Made by a program: the position numbers and the translations under genes. The notes under the pieces were generated by a model. That model worked only from the letters and a program-made list of their open reading frames with translations. It was not told where the DNA came from and did not search any database. Below are positions 35,740 to 47,206 of a stretch of DNA of 64,000 nucleotides, in pieces (position 1 is the first letter of the stretch; each line of letters starts with the position of its first letter). This DNA is from Prostheceraeus crozeri (Eukaryota; Platyhelminthes; Polycladida; Euryleptidae): NCBI GenBank assembly GCA_907163375.1, contig CAJQUW010001406.1:248001-312000 (forward strand), in the 5' to 3' direction.

Positions 35740-36126
35740 AGTGTTTTCATCCCTGTATATTATATAGCATGTACTGGGTCCTAAGTGCCATCAAAAAGTG
35801 ACAGTAAATTTTTAACTCTTGTTGTGCGCTCACAATGTTTTTGCATTTGAAACGACAATGCTGCAGTTGATTTGGTAAAGAGCAGCAGTTTCCGCATTCA
35901 TACCGACAAAAATGCACTTGAAGCGGCAAAGACGCAAACTCTTCTAGACTGCTGCAATTTGAAATAATATTATCAATGTTGAACATTTGTAGTTTGTAAT
36001 TTTGTGTCTTGTTTTCTTCTTACTTTCGCTTGCTGTACTTCATAAAATATTTAATGTCCTATGTATGATCATGGCCCCACGATTCCCATTATTGGGGCTT
36101 TTGCAGAAATAAACGTATTCATTCAT
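35740..36126 (+). mobile_element. 3' end of a LINE or SINE with hairpin and ATTC tail (copy 1)
   Basis: The end of this stretch has a stem GCCCC / GGGGC (36074-36098), then AAATAAACGT and ATTCATTC. A terminal hairpin followed by a short-repeat tail is characteristic of CR1/L2-type 3' ends. The body has no recognised protein. The matching end in copy 2 is at 50190-50560. Confidence 0.5.
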
Positions 36127-36176
36127 TTTTATGGTTCTCAACCGTATGATATTACTTTTTTCGGTCGGAGCTCAGG

Positions 36177-36590
36177 CTATACCATATAAGTATAAGATAT
36201 AACATTTTTCTCTGAAAGATCAAGCACTAACCTTAAGATGTGGGCACTGCCGAGGAGTGCAGCCTTAATCAATTCTGGTACATGATGGTGACCAGAGATC
36301 TTGTGCAAGTACTGATTCAGCCTTGGGCTAAGGAATCTGATAACTATTGGAACGACTTCAGCTTCTACGTTCCACTGCTTCATTATCTCTAGTCGCAAAT
36401 CTTGATACTTGTTTATCTTGATCTTTTGCACAGATGTTGTGATCATCAGGTACATATATGTCAATTAGGAGAGCCACCTCGTTATGCGTATTACATTGTA
36501 GGGTTATCTGCCATTGTTCTGCTTGGGTGACGTCAATCGATTGACATCTCGTCTCAGGTGTCTCTTCTGTCTTCTTCATAGAAATAAACT
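36177..36590 (-). mobile_element. retroelement C-terminal nuclease-like fragment (family R-c, copy 1)
   Basis: Two overlapping minus frames (36177-36464 and 36358-36579) carry the pieces of the domain seen whole at 50610-51125: VALLIDIYVPDDHNICAKDQ in one frame and KINKYQDLRLEIMKQW through LIKAALLGSAHILRLVLDL in the other. One frame change separates them. Beyond about 36570 this copy diverges completely from copy 2. Confidence 0.7.
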
Positions 36591-37024
36591 ATTTATCTGA
36601 AGTTCGCTAGAATGGAAATTGACTCAAGGTCGCGGCACATCCGAGGGAACTAAGTTGGGGCATGAAGCACCAATTAAAAGCTTCGATTTACTCATGTGAC
36701 TGATTCTAACCCAATGATACAGACGTTGGCAGGTGCATAAACGTTCAGTTGTAGAAATAAACGTTTTATTATTATTATTAACCCTTAGAGACCTGAGTTC
36801 ACGTCAGTAATGACTCGACGGCTATCAGCATCGGGCGGTGTTCATGATTGTGATAGAAGTCCATGTACTCTATTATCTTCATTCTTTATAAATTGTTGCT
36901 GCTTGCTACTCAATTCATTATCTTCAACAGCGCTATTTTCTTCAACGTCGGTAATAATGATATCCTCTTGATTTTTTGATAACATTGTCATTTGTAGAAA
37001 TAAACGTTTTATTAATATTATTAA

Positions 37025-37963
37025 ACCTTAGAGACCTGAGGGTGTGGTCCACTGGACCCTGGAGCCACATTTTCTATTCTACTTTTTGTGATGAGGATAT
37101 ATCAACCGCTCATGCCCATGAAAGATCCTCATTTTTGAAAATGAATCTACATGTGTTATTTCATTTCAATTGAATCAGTAGAAGTGTGCTAGATAGGCCA
37201 AAGAGGTCCAATGGACCCCCCTCAGGGCTCAGAGGGTGTAGAAATTCCCATAACAAAATTTTTACTATCACATGAAAAATGATTTTGTGCATGTCCACGA
37301 TGGTGCATAATGAGTGGAATTCATTAATTCAATGTTTACATAATGCTCGTGCATGTGCGTTCCGTTTGAAGATCGCAAAATGTGAATATTTTGTTTTCGC
37401 ACATGATCGTACATGACTGGCTGACCTGCACGAACAAATCAGCATAAAACAATGTTCAAAATGAAAGCTATCATTATATTCATAGTTCAACACTAAAAGC
37501 AGACTGTTGACAAAGTTCCCACACCAGTAATTGATGAGTCTGAGATCTCTACAGGTGTTTTGAGGGTCTTAAAATGCAGCAATTATGGCCCAGTTTAAGC
37601 CTATTTCCGATTGGAATGGAAAAATGCTAAAAGTGGCCAAATGTAGAGGTCTGCTGCATGAAATAATTCAATTTCATTAAAATCAACTATCTGAGGCTTT
37701 ATGGTGACAGAAAACATCGTAAAACCGCCTCTTAGTACAACTGATACTGTGTTAAAAGTCGTTGAATTACAAAAACACCACCTTTTCGCATGTGTTTACT
37801 GAAAATGCTGAAAGACGCTCAAAGGATTAATTATATCAACTTGCTACACGCAAACATCTTTGTTTTAGTTAGAATCAACTTTCTTAATGATTTGATATCG
37901 ATTTAAGGAGGTAAAGTAAGAATTTGCAGGAGGGTCCAATGGACCCCCTCAGGTCTTAGAGGG
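37025..37963. mobile_element. piggyBac-like non-autonomous element (copy 1)
   Basis: TTAA (37021-37024) and TTAA (37964-37967) flank inverted ends built on CCCTTAGAGACCTGAGG and GGTCCACTGGACC. An internal copy of the end motif near 37205-37236 gives a smaller inverted pair inside the first 212 bp. No transposase is present. Present in both duplicated blocks, so older than the duplication. A stray copy of just the left end with its TTTTATTATTATTA flank occurs at 36762-36802 in this block only. Confidence 0.8.
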
Positions 37964-38229
37964 TTAATATTATCAAAATTGAAAGAACAAGCCTCCTTCT
38001 TGACGGGTCAAACCGCGGCAACGGTACTGGCGATGCGAAATTGTTCGCATTTCTGACATGATATTTTGTATATTACGTTTTCCTTGAAGCAAATTTCGTT
38101 GTTGTACATGAAATGAGTTGACATCTTGTTTCGAATTTAGCTTGATTCTTCAAGGCGTTCAATTTATTTTTCATTTATTTGTTTTTTGTATTTTTCATTT
38201 ATCTCAATGTTTCGTTCGTTATTTTACAG

Positions 38230-38266
38230 CCAAATGCAAGCAACACAGGAAATGGGAGAAGCACAG
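38230..38266 (+). CDS. exon B1 of the alternating-exon gene
   Basis: TTATTTTACAG precedes a 37-nt exon followed by GTAATGA. Entered in phase 0 it reads PNASNTGNGRST and leaves one base (G), which with the GA that opens exon A2 makes glycine. It contains an N-glycosylation sequon (NAS). It differs from B2 at a single base, changing Gly to Arg. Intron to A2 is 5.3 kb and holds transposons. Confidence 0.75.
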
Positions 38267-38750
38267 GTAATGAATAATGTGTCCTGTTATTGATTTGATA
38301 TTAAATCTCATGTTGATGTTCTGATAATTCTAGTAGTCCGTTTTATATCTTGATGGAATTCAGTCTATTGTATCGTATCGGCAAGCATATACTAATGAAG
38401 GCAAAATTTCTCATTTCAATCTTCTGATGTCTTTAATTCGGTTTTATAATTACTGTGGCTTGCAGTAAGTTCACATTCAATGTCATAGATGAACATTTTC
38501 ATCAGTTCCTTGACTAAATTGCAATCTTTTGACTCTGAATCAGTATGTAGAAAGTGAAGTGATTAGAATCAGCAATAAAACCACTCGGTCTATGCAGTGG
38601 CACTACTTGAGTCTCACGATGTGAATACCTAAATGCATTTGAAGATGTGAAATGCGGTACTCTTCGTCTTGATTAAAAAACTTAATTTAAGAATAATTGT
38701 TTGAAAATCTAAATCTTCATGTCGTCTGAATTCAAATCATAATACATGTA

Positions 38751-39526
38751 CAGTAGAACCCACTTATAACGTACTCCAAGGGACCTAAAAAATTGGTGCG
38801 TTATATCCGAGGTATGTTGTATCCGAGGTGTGCAAGAACAAGCTGTATAAGAAGTATTGAAGCCTACTTCTGCACCAAATTATGTTGTCAATTGCAATAG
38901 TAAGGTCCTATCCATCATGACCAGTTAAAATTCTCACTATGCATCACCATAAATACATGTACATGTAATGCCCTGGCCCTACATGTATGATCATGCCTAC
39001 TCGAGAAAACAGCATAGTGTCTTAACAATTCTCTATTGTGTAAGAAAAAATATGCAATATTCTGAACATGAATCTAAAAATCTGAATGACTAAAAAAACA
39101 ATGTAAACAGCGCAGTGACGCGTTAAGAAGACACCATCACATACAATGTCTTAATTCCAGTTCACTTCTATCGATTGCTCATTGAACGGATTCGACACTC
39201 AAAAGTTGTCCTCATCCGAGCCAATGACAAGAGCTGTTGCTGCCATCATCAAACGCAGCAAGTTATTGTAGAATCGCGTCAGTTTCGTTTCGATGATTTA
39301 AAATACTTAAGTACTTTCATCCCTAAGCACGTTGTAAAAAATCAAAATTTGCTCTGTGGACCCTTGAAAAGAGTTCGCTATATCCGAGTAGTACGTTATA
39401 TCCGAGTACGTTATAACCGATGCACTTTATTTAGACATAATAGGAATTTTTGTCCGTGCCTGCAAGAGGAGTTCGTTATATCCGAGAGTCCGTTATAACC
39501 GAGTCCGTTATAAGTGGGTTCTACTG
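38751..39526. mobile_element. pogo/Tigger-like non-autonomous element (copy 1)
   Basis: Inverted ends CAGTAGAACCCACTTATAAC are flanked by TA on both sides, the target duplication of the Tc1/mariner/pogo superfamily. Both subterminal regions are filled with CGTTATATCCGAG-type words. No transposase remains; the open frames across it are accidental. The same insertion is in copy 2. Confidence 0.85.
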
Positions 39527-39529
39527 TAC

Positions 39530-41440
39530 AATGTACAACCGTTCTAAGCATCAATACTTAACCTGTGTTTTTTGTCCCGTAGGCTACATGTTTTTGTGGC
39601 CGACATTAATGATTTGGAAGTTAGTACTATCAGAGTTGATCCTTTAATAGGCCTGCTATAATTAACAACCAAGGACAAGAAGTTAGCTTTGATAATTGAT
39701 GCAAAGTCAGTTTCTCCCCGTCAGGTTCATTCAACCAATTGAAATGTCTGCAACTAAAATGCAATCATTCCGACGTTTTAGAATTCTCGTCTTGATACGG
39801 ACCAATGACATAATCTAAGTTTGAATACGGGTGTTGACCCTTTGAATGTTGGAGTACTTATTTGCTTAAATAGACATTTTACTTGGCTGAATGTACTTGC
39901 TAGCGAAACTGGCTTTACATATCAACGGACGCAATGAGGTGATCATTTTCTGTCAGAACTTCTCATTGTATTTTCGATGAATTATTTGTTTTCTATAGGA
40001 ATAACCAGTGAAGCCAATATCAATTGAAAGCCTAAGAAGAAGAGAAACTTTAACGAAAATGCTATGTAGAAGTTTTACCGGGAAAACAATCATATGATTG
40101 TATCGCTTCCAGTTGATTGCAAAGCATCAGCAAGTCATCGTAAGTTTCATCTACATTCATGCAGTAAAGCAGACACCTTTCTTCTAACATTAAAGACATG
40201 TCTTAGTACGGAGAACTTCCAGTTGACTTTAGGGTAAGGAAAGTCTGCATGAATTGTGACCTACGGTTGACCGAAACACAAATGTAGCAGTTTTTATATC
40301 TATAGAGAAAATCACATTGCATTGAATTCAAAGATCACAATAATTTTACAGGAGAGAAATGATCGGTCTGACTCAGAATTGTCTCAATTAGTTGAGGGTT
40401 GATTGCATTTCGACCTTCCAGTAATGTATTTATTTCAAGTTAAAATGAAAGTTTCCATTATTTTGTATGACATGTGGTTTGAATAAATCCACATAAATTG
40501 CAAACTAGCAATGGCAAAAAATTGAGATTGACTTTTCCGGACTCGTATTTAGACACTGAATTCGAATCCGGAGCCCTGTTAGGCAGTTACAAAGATAACA
40601 ATCATTAGACAATTCAATAAATATGTGCGGCTGAGCTTCATTGAACTCTAGTCAACTCAATTTCGTGCTTCGACTGAGCACCATGTCTGTATGGAGGCAA
40701 TGTTTGTGAATTAGTGCCTGGCTATATGTCCGTCATGGAGTGAAGGCATTGGAGGAAGGGAGTAGGTCACTCAGCCTACTGCTATGCCGGTCTACTCAAA
40801 CGTGGTGCTAACTGTATCTTCGCCTCACATTCTCACAATTGGAACCAGAAGTACCTATTTTCTGCTACAAGAGGATATGAACTCTGTCACCTTGAAACAA
40901 AAATTCTGTTTTTTCCACTCAAAGCAAAAATCTCTAAGAAGCTGGAACACTGTGTTTGACAAACCCGTATTTCATTTTGCTGAATTTCAAATCGATTGAT
41001 GTGAACTGAAATACAGTGGAGAAAGAGAAATTTCCCGATATACTGATGAGTTTGTATGCTAAGTGATCTCAACACGGAAAGTTGACAATAACATTGACAG
41101 GTTGTTCTTTGCAATAGGTGGAATCAGGGGAAGCTCCCTTCATTTTCAAGAGGCTGCCGTTTCTGAACTTTAGAAATAGTTCACAGGAGTAGCTGTTTTC
41201 TTTAGAAAGGGATCATCGACTTTTCCTCCCGCAGCTACGTTGTACAGCCCGGGCCCATCTAAGGGAGGAAGCGTGTATTTCCTCTCGAAAGAATATAGGA
41301 ATAGTATCCACTTTTGGAGGACAAGTGCATAGATTCCGAGGCATCCGTCGAATTCTGCATTTATTGTTCGATAAAAATGGACATTATTGGTATTTTAACC
41401 AAATGAATTCGATGGCGATGTCTACAAACAGTGATTCTTA
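39530..41440. other. intron, no further feature
   Basis: Intron sequence between exons B1 and A2, closely matched in copy 2 at 53900-55800. Short open frames on both strands are not conserved as proteins. Confidence 0.5.
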
Positions 41441-41445
41441 GTAGT

Positions 41446-41592
41446 TATTTACGCAACTAGTGCAAAATATCCATCTTTATTGCTTTCTTCGAGGTCAACA
41501 TATCTATGCACGAGTCTGAAGGGCGAGGGCATAGAATGTTGATCGAGGAGAAAGCAAAAGATGGATAGCTTTGCACGAGTTGTGTAGGTAAT
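41446..41592. repeat. foldback MITE (copy 1)
   Basis: The left arm (TTATTTACGCAACTAGTGCA onward) and right arm (inverted form of TTACCTACACAACTCGTGCA onward) pair over about 60 bases, with TGCTTTCTTCGAGG against CGAGGAGAAAGCA near the centre. Copy 2 (55806-55932) has a shortened loop. Confidence 0.75.
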
Positions 41593-41939
41593 TTTATTTT
41601 TCACCGATATCATGACCATTATGATTAATCTAATTCTATGGTGTTTGATGAGTTAAATAATAAGCGGTTTTTATATAATTCAATCGCATATATCTATATA
41701 GAAATCTATAATGCGACCAGTGCAATAATGAAAATATAACTGCACGCCTGTGCAGTAATCTGCTTTACAGGTAAAATAATGTGACAGGATATCTACATTA
41801 TACGCACGGTGAAAAATAAAAGTTACTATCTATGCTGTTGATATGGATATCTAAGAAGCTTTACTCCAAAATTCTGTCTGTTGCATAATTTCTATGGAGA
41901 TTTGACATGGAGTACTTCCTCCGGCAATAATGATAGTAA

Positions 41940-42667
41940 TAGTCCGGCAGCCAGAACGAGTTTCTGCAGGGAACGAGGCCGAAAGTGAGACTTTTACAGA
42001 ATGATGTACATCTTATGCCTACTACGAATCGGCACGTCTGCCGAGTTATAGTGAGTTCCTCTTCTTGTCAGACACGATCAAAGAAAAACACATGTAAATC
42101 CAATAGGACGCAGATTGCAGTTTTTGGCTAAAATGAAATTTTGTATGTTTTCTCTGATTAAACGAAAAGTACTAAGCCAAGAGTCAAAATTTTTGGCGTG
42201 GAATGTCTTCAGGTCATTTCCTTTCATTTTCATGCACCCCTGTTTATATAGCTAAAAAGCATTTAGATTTGGCGAGCCTCTTAATGTCGACAGACACCAA
42301 CATTTTGAGCAACTTTATCTACATTCAACCACGTTCTCACATACATTGCCGATTAGATGCATGATAACAGGACATGTACATCATAGGAAATGACCTGAAG
42401 ACATTCCATGCCAAACATTATGACTCTGGCTTTAGTTCTTTTAGTTTAATAAGAGAAAACATACAAAATTTCATTTTAGCCAAAAACTGCAATTTTCGTC
42501 CCATTGGATTTACATGTGTTTTTCTTTGATCTTGTCTGACAAGTAGAGGAACTCACTAGAGCCCGGCAGACGTGCCGATTCGTAGTAGGTATGAGGTGGA
42601 CATCATTCTGTGAAAGTCTCACTTTCGGCCTCGTTCCCTGCAGAAACTCGTTCTGGCTGCCGGACTA
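41940..42667. mobile_element. palindromic PIF/Harbinger-like foldback, present only in copy 1
   Basis: The ends are TAGTCCGGCAGCCAGAACGA and its inverse. Arms of roughly 300 bases pair at high identity around a central loop near 42250-42360. TAA flanks both sides (41937-41939 and 42668-42670). In copy 2 the uninterrupted site reads GATAGTAAAGTATAAA (56271-56286), with a single TAA. A 3-bp T-A-rich duplication is the mark of PIF/Harbinger elements. It has no coding capacity. Confidence 0.85.
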
Positions 42668-42993
42668 TAAAGTATAAATATTTTGGAAAGAGCCAAATAT
42701 TTTGATAGAACATATTTGATTATCGATAGCTATGTACTTCAGCTGCCACCAGCAGCCATCTTCAGGCAAATGTTGAAGGAATATTGATACAAGCAAGCAT
42801 AATTTGATAAAATTCGCTACCGATAAATCAAATGCTTACCATCAAAAAGTTTCACTCTTTCCAAAATATCTATATTTTAGAAGTCCTAGCTAAATCTGTT
42901 TAAAATTAGCATCTATAAAGTGCTTCAACACAGTAAGATAAGGTAAAAACAAAGCCTGAATATTTAAAAATCCTGTCAAAAGACCTACAGAAC

Positions 42994-43200
42994 CTAAGAA
43001 ATGTAAAAGTCACTAAAAAATAGGATGAAGATATGTGGATTGCCAGATTTGATCTGGTAGTCCTGCAACATCAGAAGAAATGAGAGACTTCTCCATTTAC
43101 TCCTAGAGCCGCGCAGACAGTGTGATGTTGCTCTTATGCCACCAAATAGTGGCCTTGCTTTCACCCAACTCAACAATAATGCAGTTTTTAACTAGATGAA
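42994..43200 (-). mobile_element. tail fragment of retroelement family R-a (copy 1)
   Basis: A minus frame reads SWVKARPLFGGIRATSHCLR then GSRSKWRSLSFL. This corresponds to the last coding block of R-a type elements (an ..RxxxxCLRGxRS motif; the element at 29095 has MEMCLRGYRS at the same place). It is a short 5'-truncated insertion inside the B1-A2 intron. Confidence 0.55.
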
Positions 43201-43552
43201 AAAACATTTATAATTTAGCTAAACTCGCGCACTTGTTCTAATAATGTTCTACGCAGGATTCAGCGCTTTCAGAAAACAAAACGTTATTTGACACACCGCA
43301 CCATGAGACTAGGTCAGCCAATAATGACATACAGACCGCATTGGCATTGCCTAAAAATGAGACACAGACAAAAGTTGTGCAGCGAATCTGCCATTTTCTG
43401 CTCCATCAGGTGGATCCTGCTGTCGGCAGAAATTGGATATTTCTGGTAGGGATTCAATTGTCAATGAAGTGAATATTTGGATTTCAATTTTAAGAGTGTG
43501 TTCGGAGAGACGACAGTGTGCAGCGTAAGAATAACTCTGTTTCCTTTTTCAG

Positions 43553-43611
43553 GAATTGCACCGATGAACATCACCAACGATGCCGAAGAGGTGGCACATT
43601 CTAGGAGTTTG
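43553..43611 (+). CDS. exon A2 of the alternating-exon gene
   Basis: A 59-nt exon between CCTTTTTCAG and GTGAGT. In phase 1 it reads (G)IAPMNITNDAEEVAHSRSL, ending in phase 0. It gains a sequon (NIT) where A1 has DLT. It is identical to A3 except one silent third-position change (CCG/CCC), while introns around it differ at more sites and by indels. Together with B (37 nt) it makes a 96-nt, 32-codon unit. The two other frames contain stops, so the reading is unambiguous. Confidence 0.8.
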
Positions 43612-43739
43612 GTGAGTTGTTTTTATGACAATGAACACGTTGCATACTCTTTTCAAGGAACATTTTGTTTCCGCTTGTCCGATTTTTCTGAATGAACGTC
43701 AATAATGCAGATGAAGAATATTTTTTGGGTGATGTGTTT

Positions 43740-45000
43740 GTAGTTCATCACTTGTCTTCTTTATTGTATCTTCTTCCCAGGTTTGAGGGTTGGACACTGG
43801 GGTTGTGTCGGTTGTTGTTGGGATGGATACGCCTTCTTCATTCTGGTCAGTCATGCGTCAGCTGAGGGTCCATAGATGCAGCAGCTCAAGATCTGTCTTG
43901 ACGTGCCACCATCTGTTCCTCTGATGTTCCACTTTACAATTTTCCGTCGAAATCGAAGCATTGACATGATTGTTGGTGGACAGTTCTCCAGTCGCATTTT
44001 GCAGCCACAGTCAAATAATTGCATTGTCGTCAATCAGTGTTTAAAACCATGCTGCGTTGAAATGTTTGTCTACTTTCTATCAATTTTCCTTTTTGTAAAT
44101 GAATGCGTAATATCACCTGAAGTTACATTTGCAAGACACATCTGTGCGCAATTGCTTTAATATTCTTATTATTTTCACATTTGACATCGGCATCTTTCAT
44201 TCGACCAGACTAATGAATGAAAGAACAACCTGATAGGCTGTTTCAAGGAGTCATAATTACCACATTGAAATTCTCATTCAATTATTAAAAGGTCATGTCA
44301 AGATTTCTTTTTATAGGGTTGCGAAATGCTGAAATTTCACAAGCCGTGTGGACTCGGCGTAAGAAAACTAAAGTAAGCGCTTGGTAGAGCGCCGGTGCAT
44401 TCTCAATTAATGTTTGATGAATACCAGGAATGTTCCTCACACATGAATTGAAAACGAATGAATTCGAACATGACTGATGCAATGCAATTAATAATTCTGT
44501 TTGAGAATGAGTTTGAATTTTGTGGGTGATGAAAATGCGTCATTGGAGGCATGTGAACTGAAAGTGTCATGCACCAAATATATTGTGAAGCATGATTATC
44601 TGTCCATTCTTTGACTTGGGATCCAGGCCTGTCGTCAGAATGCAGGAGTAGGATATTAATAGTAGCATAATAGAAGACATAAATGCATAGAATACGAGGA
44701 CAAGTTACTGTCCGAAGAATTTTGCATTCATGTCCGATAGAAGTCTTCGAAAGGCCTTAAATTTACCCAACAAAATCAGAAAACACTAGTTTTGAGGAGA
44801 ATAAATGCCACCAGTTAGTTAACAGCGTTATTTCTCTTATTATCGTAACACATTCTGAAAATGAAAAAATCGCCACATTTTCTATCTATACTACTTTCAA
44901 AATATTGCCTATAAACTTCGACAAAACACTTTCAAACTATATATTTTCTGAAAGCCAATCTTGTGACGGTTTTGAATATCACAAGGAGAATGTTTCAAAT
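43740..45000. other. intron, no gene recognised
   Basis: Conserved in copy 2. A plus frame at 43876-44160 is open, but its counterpart in copy 2 (57450-57610) stops earlier; I do not recognise either strand as a domain. Confidence 0.35.
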
Positions 45001-45304
45001 TGATTTATGTGCTTGTCAAAACAAGTCAAAGAAAATTTGGGGCTTTCGGGTATATGGGCCTCTAGGAACCACCAATTTCTAAAACAATTAATTCAACAAC
45101 ATTCAAATGATAGATCCGAAAATTCTCTTTCAGATGATTATAAATTTGTCGATATTTCTTAATAGCAAAAAAATTTAGAAGGTGTTGAAAAATGTACGTG
45201 TCCGTAGATTTATGCCAAGTTTCCAACTTGTAGTTATACCACACTGTAGTTATACCATAGACAATTGTGGTGTGTGGAGATTTATTTTCATAGTTTCGAA
45301 ACAT

Positions 45305-45912
45305 CAGTATTCTGCATAGATCACGAGCTTTAGCGAGTTGTTTCGTTCAATATAGTTGTTTAAATCTATGTTGCTGGATCTCTCACTGACATACGTAACT
45401 GGTGGGAGAAGGTCCTTGATGACGGACCTAAGTTTGGATGTCATCCTAATGCATCAGATCATTAAACTGCAGTTGACTACAGCGGCCAATCGAGTTTTTG
45501 AAGGAAGTGATGTACAAATAGCAGCAGTAGGAAGTAAATATCTTGGTGGTTTCATTGGAAATTCCTGAGACACAATATGTTACATCTCTCATTGATTCAT
45601 AGTGTAACACACAGTCAAACTAGCAATAATCGCACGATCTGAGCCTCATGCTGCATATTCAGCTTTCGTAACTGGTTTCCGACATCGGTTGACATATTTC
45701 ATACGCACTATACCCAATATTGGTGAAAAACTTAACAAGTTTGATCATGTTATTGATCATCAATTTATTCCTGCCATAACAGATGGCCATTTCTGTTCAA
45801 ATGAAGAGCGCTTACTGTTATCACTGCCAGTCAATAAAGGAGGTCTGACGATAACAATATTTTCCAGATCAGCTGAAAATGAGTACACGAACTCCAGAAT
45901 AATTAGTACGTC
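45305..45912 (+). mobile_element. RT-distal fragment of retroelement family R-a (copy 1)
   Basis: Plus frames read SLTYVTGGRRSLMTDLS, SDVQIAAVGSKYLGGFIGNS, then SEPHAAYSAFVTGFRHRLTY, FIRTIPNIGEKLNKFDHVI, DHQFIPAITDGHF, ERLLLSLPVNKGGLTITIFS. The last part aligns residue by residue with the R-a frame at 29589-30437 (RNFIPAITGKGP, ERDLLALPVREGGLDL). KYLGG and the following blocks are the end of the RT palm/thumb in such elements. Interrupted by stops; same insertion in copy 2. Confidence 0.7.
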
Positions 45913-46598
45913 GGGCGTGTACATACATGTACATTTTGCTAATTTTTTATGTCGGAAACTGTTCTTACCAAAGAGAAATAACACACTTTGAGCATGAAAA
46001 TAGAGCGTCATAGGTACTGACGGGCTCAATGGGGAAGGCCTTAAGTCAAGCATCTTCAAAATGACCATAGATAAAGCAGTACATTTCCCATGTTCTGAAA
46101 TTGCATTTAAAAATGACTTCTGATTTAAGTTTTTGAAAAAGGGTGTTTACAAAGCAATTAGATTTGACATTGTCATCTGCTTATCTTATGAGAACTATTT
46201 TCCAATGAACTTGAATCTTTAAAGGCATGTTAGTACGGCACGAGCAGCTTTATGCTAGGCTTGAAAAAAGACGGAATTCCTTCTAATCTCGACTAAGCTG
46301 TGCATGGAAATCCTGGTCACGACTAGCTATGAGTCATTCACAATCCTATCACCGCCTCTGCAGTAGCACAAGTTGCGACTTGGAAGCTCCTAGTCTCGAC
46401 TAAGCTGTGCATGCGGCCCATTGGGTTAGAATAGATTTATAGGGGGACGGTGTCCCCTAGCACCCCCGCTGGCGACTGGCATGTTGGGATCCACTATTTG
46501 CTGGATAAAGCTGACAGTATAACTTACTAATGTATCGTGAATAATTTCTGCAGTTTACTTCCATTATTCATATAATAATTGCATTGATTCCTTTGTGA

Positions 46599-46835
46599 TT
46601 GACTGATCATGTCAATTGTAACATAATTTGCGGGAATAGTATAAAGGAGAATGGAATTATCAGGAGATTAGGAATAGTTATTATGTTAGGAGAATTATTC
46701 AAAAAAATGTACAAAGGTAACACAGATTATGAGATTAGTATTGTTGAGGCTCTTAAAATCAAAGATAGACAGCCAAAAATTAATCGCAGTGCTGAGTACA
46801 ACGGTGTTTCTTACTTATTAAAGATATTCAATTAA
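46599..46835 (+). mobile_element. short conserved frame, possibly a Penelope-like tail (copy 1)
   Basis: A 78-codon frame ends DYEISIVEALKIKDRQPKIN then YLLKIFN and stop. EALxIKxxxPxxN followed by an aromatic end recalls the last motif of GIY-YIG endonucleases in Penelope-like retroelements. The copy 2 frame (59855-60091) is the same length with four residue changes. Short and without the GIY-YIG core, so tentative. Confidence 0.3.
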
Positions 46836-47206
46836 AGTCCTTTGGTAACTTAATCTGTTTCATTGGTTTTCACATGCCGTATTGATTGATTTTGCCGTCT
46901 AATGTCACGTTACCAGAATTGAATTTATCTCATTGCAGCGAACCATGAGTTAGCGCCAACGCAGTGCAAAGTATCATGCAATTTTATACATGTTTATTTT
47001 TTGCTTGCGAAAATCGATTCAGCTGTGTTTTTTGTAGAATTGTGGACTCTTTCCGGAAAAATTTTGATAATCCATTTCCTTTGCTGAAATGATTTTACTT
47101 GCTCTATAGTCATTGCAGCAATATGTCCATGCTTTATTCAGTGTTATACAAGTAAAAGACATGGTTAAAATCTAGAGAAAATCTAACGATGATGCAATGC
47201 AATCAA

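Larger units (their letters stand above)
34181..47206. repeat. tandem segmental duplication, copy 1 (about 13.0 kb)
   Basis: From TGTGTTGTGTTATTGTCATT at 34181 to GATGCAATGCAATC at 47206 the sequence matches 48108-60493 in the same orientation, with few substitutions per line and scattered indels. The block carries exon B1, exon A2, a hAT MITE, LINE tails, a piggyBac-like element and a Tigger-like MITE. Copy-1-only features are the palindromic element at 41940-42667, a different segment at about 36570-36802, and about 165 bp (near 44673-44841) and 115 bp (near 46112-46230) missing from copy 2. Confidence 0.95.

Noticed and set aside
39175-39498. 107-codon frame, also present in copy 2
   Set aside because: It lies inside the Tigger-like MITE and is built partly from its CGTTATATCCGAG repeats; length differs between copies.
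43477-43695. 72-codon frame starting upstream of exon A2
   Set aside because: It reads through intron on both sides of exon A2 and is truncated in copy 2; the conserved part is only the exon itself.
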